DNA of 64,000 nucleotides from an uncultured Flavobacteriaceae bacterium (GTDB lineage Bacteria > Bacteroidota > Bacteroidia > Flavobacteriales > Flavobacteriaceae), in NCBI GenBank assembly GCA_913043275.1, contig CAJWLL010000008.1:1-64000 (forward strand), given 5' to 3'. A program made the position numbers and the translations under genes. Below the pieces are notes generated by a model. It did no database searches. It had not been told where the DNA came from and worked only from the letters and a program-made list of their open reading frames with translations. Below, piece by piece: positions 9,077 through 19,769 of the stretch (its first letter is position 1; the number at the start of each line of letters is the position of its first letter).

Positions 9077-9923
9077 TTATATAAGGATCAGCATCGGTTA
9101 TATGATAATGATATATACCATCAGGATAATCAGTGGTTTCGTGACTGTGGCCATGATATTCATCTAGATTATCGTTTGTAACTCGTTTACCGCTTTCTTC
9201 TGGACCATAAACTGGGAATCCATCCAACAGGAAACCCAATAAAGCGTCACTTCCCTTACTGGTAGTAAGATAGTAGGGTTCTAGATGATAATGATAAACT
9301 TTAGTTCCAGTAGGGTGACCACCATATTGGTCAAATGAGTTAACTTCATTTGTTAAGGGCTGATTATTAGGTCCAGCGTATTGATTAAAAAACGCGACAC
9401 CATTAAGAGAAACACCAATAGGTCCTAGAGGTGTGGAGGGTTTTTGGGTTGCCTCAACTGGATTGAGAGGTACCTTATACACATAATCGAAAGTACTAAT
9501 TGTATTAGGGTTTAAATTAAACCTTGTATTTGTGCCATTATAGGCCTCATATAAGTCACTATTGGACGAATAATAAGGGCTCTTGTGATCTGGCGCTCCA
9601 TCCACTTGAATGACAATAAAGTTGCCATCTAGGTAAATTCTTGTGGCAGCATAAATTTTGTTGAATACTACAGGCACTCCTTCTTCTGCAATATTTCCAC
9701 TACTCTCTGTTGATTCAGTCTCGTTAGAACTAGAGGAGGAATCTGATTCTGTGGAAGAATTATTTGATATATCTGAGCTGTCAGAAGATTCATTATTTGA
9801 ATTAGTATTCTCAGTGGTTGTTATTGTTTCATTGGCTAAATTATCATCTGAACTATCACCCTTGCTACAAGAAAAAAGGATGGTAAGTAATAAAATTAGT
9901 AATGAATGAACTCTTTTTCTCAT
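9033..9923 (-). CDS. YHYH-domain lipoprotein with Ser/Asn-rich linker
   Basis: VYHYHLEPYY and GIYHYHITDADPYI motifs; LTILFSCSKGD lipobox. Confidence 0.85.
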   Translation of the reverse strand: MRKRVHSLLILLLTILFSCSKGDSSDDNLANETITTTENTNSNNESSDSSDISNNSSTESDSSSSSNETESTESSGNIAEEGVPVVFNKIYAATRIYLDGNFIVIQVDGAPDHKSPYYSSNSDLYEAYNGTNTRFNLNPNTISTFDYVYKVPLNPVEATQKPSTPLGPIGVSLNGVAFFNQYAGPNNQPLTNEVNSFDQYGGHPTGTKVYHYHLEPYYLTTSKGSDALLGFLLDGFPVYGPEESGKRVTNDNLDEYHGHSHETTDYPDGIYHYHITDADPYINGSGFFGTPGTVTN

Positions 9924-10017
9924 AATCTTTATTATAACCCGCTTAAAAAATTAAATACCCTACAAGAATGAAATTAAAAATTTTTTATCAGATTTTTGCT
10001 TTCTTTTATGGAGTAAT

Positions 10018-12153
10018 CTAAAGTTTTATGATTTTAAAGTCTGTTCTCCTGTTCTTTAAATGTTCATCCTCTTTCAATTGGCAGCAATCACAAAAGTTGA
10101 TCCAGCCTTCCTTACCCTGCTCATTGAGGATGCTTATTGTTTTCTGTGCTTCAGCATTGGTGTTGGCCTGACTGACAATGACTTGGTATAGGTTTTCATT
10201 TGTTTTTTTGATCTCTGGATTGTATCCAAGTGCTTCTAGGTTTTTTTGTTGAATTAAAGCATTTTCGATGTTATTATAGGAGCCGCTAACAATCAAATAA
10301 TCTAGGGTGGTATTACCTTTTGCCATACTCTCTCCATAACCTTTACCAAAAATCCGATCAGGGTTTTGTATTTGCCCCCTTACATAGTCAATGATGGTTT
10401 GATTTCTTTGCTCAGAGAGCTTCAGGTTGTATTCTTTTCTGCCTCTACAATCGGTGAAGGAACTGAGTTCTACAATCATTTCGGGTTGTGTCTTCATGGC
10501 AGCAACTACTGCATCAACTCTATCCTTGTAGTCTATTAATAAATTAGATTTGTCAAATTCGTAAAAAATAGGTAAAAAGGTTTTTTGTATAGCTTGTGGT
10601 AATTTTTCTAATTCGACTTCAGAGCGCTGGAGCAGTACTTTTATTACGGGTGATTTACCGTAGTTGCTTTTTACGGAATAAGAGAAGGAGTCTTTTAATT
10701 GTAAGGCGTCTCTGTTTTTATATAGGAATGAACCATTGGTATTAAGTTTAAGTGCTCCGTGATGTACATTTTCCACTAGCACGGCTTCCTTAGAAAACAA
10801 GGCTGTTAGAGGGTCATAACTCATCATAAGAACGTTGTCGTTTTTTAGAACACCCTTCTGCGATACAATCAGCGTGTCGATGGGGTTGTAGGAATATTGG
10901 TCCTCCTCTCCCATCATTGTTGGGGAGAATTTAAAGGCATAAAGGTCATCTTCACCTTTTCCTGAATCGCGATTGGAGCTGATAAAACCATATTCGAGGT
11001 TTGGATCGAGCGAAAAGGAAAAATCATCCCGATTGCTCTCAAAGGGTGTGGGAAGATCCATAATATCCCATCTTAGGTCAATGATATTGATAGCCAATTT
11101 AGGAGATAAACTTCCATTATCGGTTTTACGGCTGTAAAAAAGATAATTTTTTTGATAGACAAAAGGAAAAATCTCATCTCCTGCTGTATTGATATCTGGC
11201 CCCAGGTTGACGGGAGAACCATAATTCCTGTTTTCTAGTATATCGACATAGTATAAATCCATTCCTCCAAAACCACCAGGCCGATCACTTGCAAAATACA
11301 ATCTTCGATCTTCAGGGCTTACGGCAGGATGAATGGTAGCATAACCTTCACTATTAATGTTAAGGGGCTGTGCAATTTGTTTTTGACTTTTGTTAAAAGT
11401 CCAACTGTAGATGTCGAGTTGTATGGTTTTTTGTTTTTGGGTTTTTTGAGCGCTGCGGGTCAAATAAAGTACTTCCTTTTTGGGGTCCCAACTTGAGGGG
11501 CCATCCTGAAAAACAGAGTTAAGACCCAAGGGAAAAGCCTTCGAAGAATTTGCTTGAAGCGTTTTGGTGTCCCATTCCGCCTGATAAAGGTTATAAATAG
11601 GAGTTTTTGAAAGTATTTTTTTACTTAAACTTTTAGTATAATCATCTGATTGTTTTTTGCTGTAAATCAATAAATTATTTTTTTTAATATTTATTAAATG
11701 CGCCCCAAATTCTGACCCTTCTGTATTGAGCGATAAAGGAATCAACTCGTAGAAAGATGCCAGTGTGTCTTTAAGATTTTGGGGATATTTTTCTATAGGT
11801 AAACGATTCGCTTTTCGTCTGTATTCGTCTCTCAACTTCTCATTGTCAGTAAGGTAGGAAGCAAAATAATAGTAGTCTTTAACCTCTGCAGAATCTGATT
11901 CGGCCAAAGGCCTGAGTATTTTAGCCGCCTGTTTAAGCTGTCTCATTTGCGAATAGACCAAGGAAAAGTTTCTTCTAGATTGCAAGGGGATGGATTCCCC
12001 TAATTTGGAATAGCGAGATAGCGCTTTATCGAAGTCTTGATTTATAAAGTAATAATCCGCCCATTCTATTATACGAGCTTTTTCACTAGAACTCTGAGCG
12101 AGTATTCCATGACAAAAAAATAATCCGAATATCAGTAATTTAGTTTTCATCAT
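10018..12153 (-). CDS. OmpA-family protein with PD40-like repeats (T9SS/gliding associated)
   Basis: LYFASDRPGGFGGMDLYYVDI; C-terminal FDKSNLLIDYKDRVDAVV...DCRGRKEYNLKLSEQRNQTIIDYV. Confidence 0.88.
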   Translation of the reverse strand: MMKTKLLIFGLFFCHGILAQSSSEKARIIEWADYYFINQDFDKALSRYSKLGESIPLQSRRNFSLVYSQMRQLKQAAKILRPLAESDSAEVKDYYYFASYLTDNEKLRDEYRRKANRLPIEKYPQNLKDTLASFYELIPLSLNTEGSEFGAHLINIKKNNLLIYSKKQSDDYTKSLSKKILSKTPIYNLYQAEWDTKTLQANSSKAFPLGLNSVFQDGPSSWDPKKEVLYLTRSAQKTQKQKTIQLDIYSWTFNKSQKQIAQPLNINSEGYATIHPAVSPEDRRLYFASDRPGGFGGMDLYYVDILENRNYGSPVNLGPDINTAGDEIFPFVYQKNYLFYSRKTDNGSLSPKLAINIIDLRWDIMDLPTPFESNRDDFSFSLDPNLEYGFISSNRDSGKGEDDLYAFKFSPTMMGEEDQYSYNPIDTLIVSQKGVLKNDNVLMMSYDPLTALFSKEAVLVENVHHGALKLNTNGSFLYKNRDALQLKDSFSYSVKSNYGKSPVIKVLLQRSEVELEKLPQAIQKTFLPIFYEFDKSNLLIDYKDRVDAVVAAMKTQPEMIVELSSFTDCRGRKEYNLKLSEQRNQTIIDYVRGQIQNPDRIFGKGYGESMAKGNTTLDYLIVSGSYNNIENALIQQKNLEALGYNPEIKKTNENLYQVIVSQANTNAEAQKTISILNEQGKEGWINFCDCCQLKEDEHLKNRRTDFKIIKL

Positions 12154-13091
12154 TAGAATATTCTGGGTGAACGAAGCATGTTTTTGAAAGTAGGGATCAA
12201 ATCAAATCGTAACATGATTTCATGGGTAGCATGATTTGTACTGATCAAATTTCTCAACGAGGAGGTGTTATAGGAATATCCAATGGATATGTTTTTGTTG
12301 AAATTAACCCCTGCAATGACTCCAAAACCACCACCAAACTCGTTGCTTGGAACTCCTTTTTCGAGGGTAGACCTTATTTGAGGGCCGATCCAAAAAAGGT
12401 TTTTATATAACAAGAGAGCACTCAAATCAAAGGCAAAGGCAGAGCCTTTGGTATGTTTAACCAATAAACTGGGTTTTGCATCAAAACTATTAGAGATTTT
12501 CAGTAGTCCTCCCAGTATAACGTAGTAATGCTTTTGTATGTTGAAACTTTCGTTTTCTATAAACCAAGGTACAGAAAATCCCGCATACCATCTTGGACGA
12601 TGATAGTAGACTCCAAAACCAATATTGGGTAAGAACTTTCCCTCTTCATCAAAAGTAAAGGCCTGGTCATTGGCCTGTGTAGTTTGGATAATGTTTTGGT
12701 CAAAATTGAAATTAGTCATTCCAGTTTTGATTCCAATGGCCAAGTAGGCATCATTTATGGAAAGGTGATAGGCTAAGTCAATGGCTACACGAACCCCACT
12801 CATGGGACCAATTTTATCATTTACACCAGAGAGTCCAAAACCAATATTTTTGGAGGTCATCTTGTGGTTAAAAGTAAAAGCTTGTGATTCTGGGCCCCCT
12901 GGAAAATTAATCCATTGCGTCCTGTGTAATATGGCAAATTGGGTGTAATCTTTGGAACCTGAATAGGCTGGATTGAGGCTTTGATGATTGAACATGTATT
13001 GTGAGAAAGTCACCTCTTGTTGTCCTTTTAGTAAAAAAGGATAGCATAAAAGTATTAAAAAAGGAATAAAACAATAGATTACCCACTTCAC
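12153..13091 (-). CDS. PorP/SprF family type IX secretion membrane protein
   Basis: QQEVTFSQYMFNHQSLNPAYSGSKDYTQFAILHRTQW. Confidence 0.92.
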   Translation of the reverse strand: MKWVIYCFIPFLILLCYPFLLKGQQEVTFSQYMFNHQSLNPAYSGSKDYTQFAILHRTQWINFPGGPESQAFTFNHKMTSKNIGFGLSGVNDKIGPMSGVRVAIDLAYHLSINDAYLAIGIKTGMTNFNFDQNIIQTTQANDQAFTFDEEGKFLPNIGFGVYYHRPRWYAGFSVPWFIENESFNIQKHYYVILGGLLKISNSFDAKPSLLVKHTKGSAFAFDLSALLLYKNLFWIGPQIRSTLEKGVPSNEFGGGFGVIAGVNFNKNISIGYSYNTSSLRNLISTNHATHEIMLRFDLIPTFKNMLRSPRIF

Positions 13092-13238
13092 ACAAATAAA
13101 GGTATTAAATAATTAAAGTGATTCTACAAAGACTTCAGCTCAAAGATAGATTAATTACTTGATAGCTTTAATTTGTGATTTAAATCAGTAAATTTATTGC
13201 TTAGCCCCTACCTAGTTTGAAATTAGTAAAATTAAAAA

Positions 13239-16200
13239 ATGAGGGTTTTTTTTTTAAGAAATTTGTTTTCCTTTTTTATGCTGATGGTATTGCAAAGCTT
13301 ATTTGCTCAGCTCAGCAAAGTACACTATATACCACCTATAGCAGCTCATGGAGCTGCAACCTCCAATGCTTATCCACTCGATCAGCACATTTATATTTCT
13401 ACACCTTCAGACAACAATGTTTCATATTCAATCACTCCCGTTGGAGGTGCACCAGCTAGTATTATTTCAGATGTTGTATCGAATTCCTTTCCTAATATTC
13501 ACAATATAGGGACAGGACCGACCAATTTTGCGATCATAAATTCTTTACTTTATGGAGGTACGGTTATTGACGATAAAGGCTATATAATTACAGCTGATTC
13601 ACCGATATACGTGGCCATTAGATTAAGAGCTGGAAGAAGTGGAGACTCAACACCCCCTCAAGCAGGAGCATTGGTAAGTAAAGGTTTATCTGCGCTTGGA
13701 ACTTCCTTTAGGACGGGAACTTATAACAGCCAAAATCCAGGATCAGATAATTATTTAAACTTTGTTTCTTTGATGGCTTCCGAAGACAACACACAAGTTG
13801 TAATCGATAATTTGGATAGGTCGTTAGATTTGGCTGGGATTGTATCTCCAGGTGGTGCCGGAACCTTCTCTAAAACCTTTACCTTGGATAAGGGAGAAAC
13901 TTATTTACTATCTGCAGAAGTTGAAAACGCGACTGCTAATAGAGAAGGATTGATAGGTGTTTTGATTGAATCTGATAAACCCATTGTAGTCAATTGTGGC
14001 TCAGCTAATGGTAGTTTTCACAATGGAAGTGGGAGGGATTATGGAATTGATCAAATTGTAGGTGCTGACAAAATTGGAAGTGAATATGTTTTTGTTAGGG
14101 GAAGTGGATCTTCTGGATGGGAAAACATTCTAATTGTTGCCAATGAGGACGATACAGGAATTTTTGTTGACGGAGGATCAACATCCATTGCTACACTGAC
14201 ATTGGCAGGAGACCATTATATAATTGAAGGAGGAGCATATTCTACTGCTGGATCAGGTAAAACACTTTATATTAAGACCTCAAAGAATGTATTTGCTTGG
14301 CAAGGAATTGGAGGAACTGGAAGTGAGGCCAATCAAGGAATGTTTTTTGTACCTCCGCTTTCATGCCAAAGTCAAGGAGAGGTAAATAATATTCCTTTTA
14401 TTGAAAATATTGGATCAGCATTCTTTCCAGGGTATGTTACTGTAGTGACAAATCAAACTGCATCTGTTACCTTTTCGGACTTGGCTAATTCCAATAAATC
14501 ATTGGATGACTCAAGTTTTTCAGGAGGAGTTAATGTTAGTGGCCCCGAGACAGTTGCGGGAGCAAATTATAAGGCCTATATAATTCAGAATCTCTCAGGA
14601 AATGTTTCCATAAATTCAACGGAAGAGCTTTATTGTGCTTATTACAATCAAAGTGGTGCTGCAACTTCTGGAGGTTTTTACGCCGGTTTTATTTCAGCTC
14701 CAGAGACTGTGCTTGAGTCACCAGTTTTAAGTGGAGAAAAATGTTTGCCTAATGTTCAATTAAGAGCATCGGGGGTAGATGCTTTTGATAGTTATACCTG
14801 GTTTTACGATAACGGGACAGGTTATGTTGATTTGGGGGTTAGTAACAATCCTTACCTGCCAAATGTTCCAGGCGCTTATAAGGTTAGGGCACAAATTACA
14901 TGTGATGGAGTTACTAGTGTTGCATACTCTGAACCTGCTGTTGTAAGTAATTGTCCTCCAGATTTTGATGGAGATGGGATCAATGACAACATCGATCTGG
15001 ATTTGGACAATGATGGCATACTAAATACCTACGAATCTTTTGAGGATTATCAATTAGACATTTCTGATATTAATAACCCTTTGATTATAAAAACTGCTAC
15101 TATTACTACTGCTGGGGCATATACGGTTTCTAATGTATTAGCCACTGATAGTTCAATTGTTCAAACTGCTATAGGAGAGATAACTTCCTCTTTAGCTAGT
15201 GGAGGAAAACAAAATCAAATTGAGTGGAACTTTAATGACAAAGTCAATTTTAAATTAATCCACAGCCTAAATAATAATCATTCATATTTGGATGGGGAGA
15301 TGTTTATCATATCCACAAGCTCTGTAAGTGAGAGCATTTCTCTTTTAAACCCTAACAATGATCTTTTGGTTGACACCAACTACGATAATGACTTCGAAAG
15401 CGGCCTTACCCTTTATTCTTCTAATGAAATAAGGTTTAAGTTTAATAGCTCTGTGACAGCGAGCCCCACCTTTTCATTTTTAGGTCAAAATATGCAAAAC
15501 TTGACTTTAACCCATATTAATAACAGTGGAACAAGTACTTCGGTATTGAAATGGGATTTATTTCTGCATCAAAATGATCTTGACACTAATGGGAATGGTA
15601 CACCCGACGCCTATGATCTTGACAGTGATGGTGATGGTTGTTCGGATGTTATTGAAGCTGGTTTTACAGACAGTGACCCTATACCTGATGGCATTTTGGG
15701 CGCCTCACCCGTAACAGTTAGCACATTGGGTCTGGTAGCCGGTTATGATGGATATGCTATCCCAAGAGATGGTGATCTAACGGGAGTTTACGACTTTCAA
15801 GAAGTAGGAAGTGCCGCTTTGCCCTCCAACATCACTGGCCATCCCAATTCAGAAAGTATTTGTCTGGGAGGCATAGCTAATTTTGAGGTTCAGACTGACT
15901 TGTCCCAACCCATTTTCCAATGGCAAATGTATAATGGAACTGACTGGGTGGACCTAAGTGATAATGCAATCTATAGTAATACCAGTTCTCAATTAATGAG
16001 CGTAACACCTGCCGACAATACTCTGGACAATTCCTCTTACCGGGTTACCGTCGCAAAAGGAGGTTTCCTTTGTAACCCCGCCATTTCCAGCACAGTTTCA
16101 CTTTCGATGGATCCACCAAAAGTCTTTAACTTAGATTCGGCAGTATTTGCCTTGAGTGAGACTGATTCACCCACTTCATTCAATATTACTTTACAGGAGG

Positions 16201-19200
16201 CACCTGCCTCCAATGTGGTATTGGATATTTCCAACCCCGATATTACTGAGGCTATAGTTTCCCCTACCCAGGTCACATTTACGCCTGCCAATTGGAATGT
16301 GCCTCAATCTATTGGCATTACTCCAAATACTGATGGACTTTTAGATGGAGATCAAATCATTTATCCTAGCGTTTCAGTTAATGTTGCGCTGACTCAAAAC
16401 TGTTATACTAATGCTGAAGCAAAGACAGTGACCCTATCGATATTGGATGTAAATTTGGCAGGATTTGAAATTGTAGTTTTGGACAATCTTTCCAACGAAA
16501 ATGGTGATGAGGCCTCTTTCACAGTTAAGCTACTATCAAAGCCCTCTGGTGTAGTTACTCTCGATTTATCATCCAGTGATCTGACTGAGGGTCAATTGAG
16601 TCAATCTAATGTTCAATTCAGTCCTTTCAATTGGGATACTCCCCAAACCATTATAGTAACTGGACTGCCGGACCCCGTTCCATTCAAAGATGGCAATATT
16701 GCTTACCAGATCATTACTGGAAATGTGAGCTCAACTGATGCCAATTACAATGCTTTGGATGGTAGCACAGTAGCCGATGTAGATTTAATCAACCAAGACA
16801 ATTCAGGGCCTGGAATTGAATTGACTGTGGTAGGTGGTTCGGCAGTAACCGATGAAAACGGCACTTCATTTGCTGTTCAGTTTAACTTGCTTTCACAACC
16901 CCTTGGAGGTGCAGATGTAAGCTTTGGTTTAGGGGTTCTAGGGGATGCTGCAGAGGTAATATTATCTTCTACCAGCATAACCATTGCTAATTTGGATTGG
17001 AACAAACCTTTTAACAATCAAATTACTCTAACGGGGGTTGACGATGCCATTATAGATGGGGATATCATATTGGTTTTGGAAACTTTAGATCCCGTTTCAA
17101 CAGATGGGACCTATGATGCATTAGACGCGTCTGATATAGCAGATCTGAACTTTAGAAATTTGGATAATGATCAGGCAGGATTCAGTGTTGGAGCTATTTC
17201 AAATAATTTGAGCGAAAATGAAAATATAGCAAGTTTTACTGTTGTTTTGGATATCAAACCGAATACTGATGTCTTTTTGAATATTACATCTAATGATGAT
17301 GGTGAGGTAGCTGTGGATAATAGTTTCCAACAATTGCAGTTTACCCCACTGAATTGGAATATCCCCCAGACCGTTTTGGTTAGCGGGGTAGACGAAACTA
17401 TAATTGACGGGGATCAGTTTACCCAAATCGTTGTTTCGGTAGATGGCAGTTCGGACGCCAACTTCACATCCGAACCTGCTCAAAATGTCAATGTCATCAA
17501 TATCGATAATGATGTAGCCCAAATTATTTTAACTCCCATAGACCAGCTTAGCGGAGAAGATGGTTCAACGGGAAGCTTTTCAGTGCACTTAAGTGCTACG
17601 CCCTCGACACCAGTTCAAATCAGTTGGGCAAGTACGAATATAAATGAGGGAACCCTCGCCAGTACTACAATTACACTTTCTCCTTCGAATTGGGATCAAC
17701 CCCAAATCATTACGGTTGTCGGGGTTGATGATCTCATTCCCATAAGGGACGGTGCTATCAATTACAACATTTTTATAAATGCTATTTCAAGTACAGACCC
17801 ATATTTTGGAAACATTATTCCCGGCACTATAGCTGCTGTGGCCATGACTAATCAGGACAATGATTTTGCCGGAGTTACCCTCTATTTGTTGGAAGATGAT
17901 TATCAAACAGATGAAAATGGAGATCAAGTTAAGGTCGCTTTTTCTCTTAACACAAAACCTCTGAACGATGAGGATGTAACCCTTCCAGTTGCCCTTCAGG
18001 ACAATATCGATGAAATAGCATTATTGGAAACAGAGATCACCATTGAAAATGAAAATTGGGACAATCCCGAATCAAATGTACTCACCCTTTCAGGCTTGGA
18101 TGACTTTTTGTTGGATGGAAGTCAGGAAGTAAATTTTGTTACGGGAGACCCCCAGTCACTAGATACAAATTATGAACAATTGAATGCTGATTCTGTAGCT
18201 GATTTAATTTTGGTCAATTTAGACAATGACTTTCCTGGAATTCTCGTAAGTGGAGCAATTACGGCTGTTTCTCCAGCAGAATCTGGAACAGTCACCACCT
18301 CCTACAAACTCGTATCTCCTCTAAGTGAATCGACAATTTCAACGACTCTTTCCATTGAATTGAATGTCCAACCCAATGCTGAAGTAATTATTACATTTAT
18401 CGTTCCTGATGCTTCCGAGTTAGGGCTTAACAAAACCTTTTTGACCTTTACCCCCGAGAATTGGAATCAGCCACAAACCATAACCCTCATTGGAATCGAC
18501 GATTATCTCTTTGACGGTGATATTTCAACTAGCTTATTGATTTTAGTCGATCCCTCAACCCCCGATCCAGATTATCTAACTGCAGATTACATCACATTAG
18601 ATCTTACTAACGAAGACGATGATGTAGACCATGACAATGACGGTCTACATGAAAGGTTTGACAACTGTCCTCTTGATTTTAACCCTGAACAAGAAGATTT
18701 GGATGGTGATGGTCTGGGCGATCCTTGTGATCCTGATATCGATGGGGATGGCGTAACCAATGATCAAGAAGCTATAGATCGAACAGAGTCTTATGACAAT
18801 TGCGATTTTCTAGACGCCAGTATAACCCTAATTATTACTTCGGCTCTTGATTGTGATAGGGACGGTGTGCCTGATGATATTGACCTAGATGATGACAATG
18901 ATGGGATATTGGACACTGAAGAAACACAAGAAGATTTTGATCAAAACGGAAAAGGAAATAGCTCAGACTTGGACAGTGATGGTGATGGGTGTTTCGACAC
19001 CGTTGAAGCAGGATTTGAAGACCCGGATCAAGATGGAATTTTGGGAAGTAGCCCAGTGGAGGTTGATGCTCAAGGAAGGGTCATTTCAAGTAATGGCTAT
19101 ACAAAAGCTGCAGACCTTGACAATTCTGGTCAATATGACTATTTGGAATTGCCTGTAAGCCCAACCATAAGCCTCCAACCTTCCTTATCGGTGGTGGTGG

Positions 19201-19748
19201 TTCCCAATCAGGAGACGGTTTTGAGCATCGACCTTAGCTCTAGTGAAATGTTCTTCATACAATGGCAGATCTTGCAACCCCCAAGTAATGACTGGCAAGA
19301 TTTGCAAGCCTCTACCTCCTTTTTAGGGGTTAATTCCAAGAATTTGGTTTTGGTCAACCCTCAAGAGTCATGGGTCAACTGGAAGCTTAGAGCTGCTATA
19401 AGTTCAAAAAACTACTCCTGTGACCCAATTAATTTCTCACAAGAAACTCTTCTTATTTATCAATCCCTATTCATTCCTAATGCCTTTTCGCCTGACAATG
19501 ACGGGGTAAATGAAAACTTGATTATTCAGGGGTTGGGACAATTTCCCGATCACCAATTGACTATATACTCCCGTTGGGAAACACTTGTTCTCAAAGAGGC
19601 ACCCTATAAAAACGATTGGAACGGAGAATTTAGAGCTTCCTATTCCAACTCAAATGATCAAAACTTACCGGAGGGAACTTATTTTTACATTTTAGAATTG
19701 GGCAATGGACAGCCTCCTTTAAAAGGTTTTATATATTTGAAAAGATAA
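13239..19748 (+). CDS. 2169-aa secreted repeat protein (Calx-beta-like repeats, type-3 Ca-binding repeats, T9SS/gliding C-terminus)
   Basis: Seven FTPxNWxxPQ-type repeats, DxDxDG arrays, LFIPNAFSPDNDGVNENLIIQGL..LPEGTYFYILELGNG. Confidence 0.9.
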   Translation: MRVFFLRNLFSFFMLMVLQSLFAQLSKVHYIPPIAAHGAATSNAYPLDQHIYISTPSDNNVSYSITPVGGAPASIISDVVSNSFPNIHNIGTGPTNFAIINSLLYGGTVIDDKGYIITADSPIYVAIRLRAGRSGDSTPPQAGALVSKGLSALGTSFRTGTYNSQNPGSDNYLNFVSLMASEDNTQVVIDNLDRSLDLAGIVSPGGAGTFSKTFTLDKGETYLLSAEVENATANREGLIGVLIESDKPIVVNCGSANGSFHNGSGRDYGIDQIVGADKIGSEYVFVRGSGSSGWENILIVANEDDTGIFVDGGSTSIATLTLAGDHYIIEGGAYSTAGSGKTLYIKTSKNVFAWQGIGGTGSEANQGMFFVPPLSCQSQGEVNNIPFIENIGSAFFPGYVTVVTNQTASVTFSDLANSNKSLDDSSFSGGVNVSGPETVAGANYKAYIIQNLSGNVSINSTEELYCAYYNQSGAATSGGFYAGFISAPETVLESPVLSGEKCLPNVQLRASGVDAFDSYTWFYDNGTGYVDLGVSNNPYLPNVPGAYKVRAQITCDGVTSVAYSEPAVVSNCPPDFDGDGINDNIDLDLDNDGILNTYESFEDYQLDISDINNPLIIKTATITTAGAYTVSNVLATDSSIVQTAIGEITSSLASGGKQNQIEWNFNDKVNFKLIHSLNNNHSYLDGEMFIISTSSVSESISLLNPNNDLLVDTNYDNDFESGLTLYSSNEIRFKFNSSVTASPTFSFLGQNMQNLTLTHINNSGTSTSVLKWDLFLHQNDLDTNGNGTPDAYDLDSDGDGCSDVIEAGFTDSDPIPDGILGASPVTVSTLGLVAGYDGYAIPRDGDLTGVYDFQEVGSAALPSNITGHPNSESICLGGIANFEVQTDLSQPIFQWQMYNGTDWVDLSDNAIYSNTSSQLMSVTPADNTLDNSSYRVTVAKGGFLCNPAISSTVSLSMDPPKVFNLDSAVFALSETDSPTSFNITLQEAPASNVVLDISNPDITEAIVSPTQVTFTPANWNVPQSIGITPNTDGLLDGDQIIYPSVSVNVALTQNCYTNAEAKTVTLSILDVNLAGFEIVVLDNLSNENGDEASFTVKLLSKPSGVVTLDLSSSDLTEGQLSQSNVQFSPFNWDTPQTIIVTGLPDPVPFKDGNIAYQIITGNVSSTDANYNALDGSTVADVDLINQDNSGPGIELTVVGGSAVTDENGTSFAVQFNLLSQPLGGADVSFGLGVLGDAAEVILSSTSITIANLDWNKPFNNQITLTGVDDAIIDGDIILVLETLDPVSTDGTYDALDASDIADLNFRNLDNDQAGFSVGAISNNLSENENIASFTVVLDIKPNTDVFLNITSNDDGEVAVDNSFQQLQFTPLNWNIPQTVLVSGVDETIIDGDQFTQIVVSVDGSSDANFTSEPAQNVNVINIDNDVAQIILTPIDQLSGEDGSTGSFSVHLSATPSTPVQISWASTNINEGTLASTTITLSPSNWDQPQIITVVGVDDLIPIRDGAINYNIFINAISSTDPYFGNIIPGTIAAVAMTNQDNDFAGVTLYLLEDDYQTDENGDQVKVAFSLNTKPLNDEDVTLPVALQDNIDEIALLETEITIENENWDNPESNVLTLSGLDDFLLDGSQEVNFVTGDPQSLDTNYEQLNADSVADLILVNLDNDFPGILVSGAITAVSPAESGTVTTSYKLVSPLSESTISTTLSIELNVQPNAEVIITFIVPDASELGLNKTFLTFTPENWNQPQTITLIGIDDYLFDGDISTSLLILVDPSTPDPDYLTADYITLDLTNEDDDVDHDNDGLHERFDNCPLDFNPEQEDLDGDGLGDPCDPDIDGDGVTNDQEAIDRTESYDNCDFLDASITLIITSALDCDRDGVPDDIDLDDDNDGILDTEETQEDFDQNGKGNSSDLDSDGDGCFDTVEAGFEDPDQDGILGSSPVEVDAQGRVISSNGYTKAADLDNSGQYDYLELPVSPTISLQPSLSVVVVPNQETVLSIDLSSSEMFFIQWQILQPPSNDWQDLQASTSFLGVNSKNLVLVNPQESWVNWKLRAAISSKNYSCDPINFSQETLLIYQSLFIPNAFSPDNDGVNENLIIQGLGQFPDHQLTIYSRWETLVLKEAPYKNDWNGEFRASYSNSNDQNLPEGTYFYILELGNGQPPLKGFIYLKR
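16120..18630 (+). repeat. seven tandem Calx-beta-like protein repeats arranged as a three-unit super-repeat
   Basis: Units begin near 16120, 16458, 16809, 17176, 17518, 17868, 18235; shared W-x-x-P and G-x-D-D/DGD cores. Confidence 0.75.
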
Positions 19749-19769
19749 CTCCATACCTCTGGTCTTGAA

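Noticed and set aside
15580-15660. GATGGTGATGG-type DNA repeats considered as a microsatellite
   Set aside because: Explained by codons of the DxDxDG calcium-binding type-3 repeats.
17199-17522. 107-aa minus-strand ORF inside the cargo gene
   Set aside because: Antisense to clear Calx-beta-like repeats; no protein-like motif.
18889-19158. 89-aa plus-strand ORF inside the cargo gene
   Set aside because: Out-of-frame reading of Asp-rich repeats; Met/Trp-rich low-complexity output.
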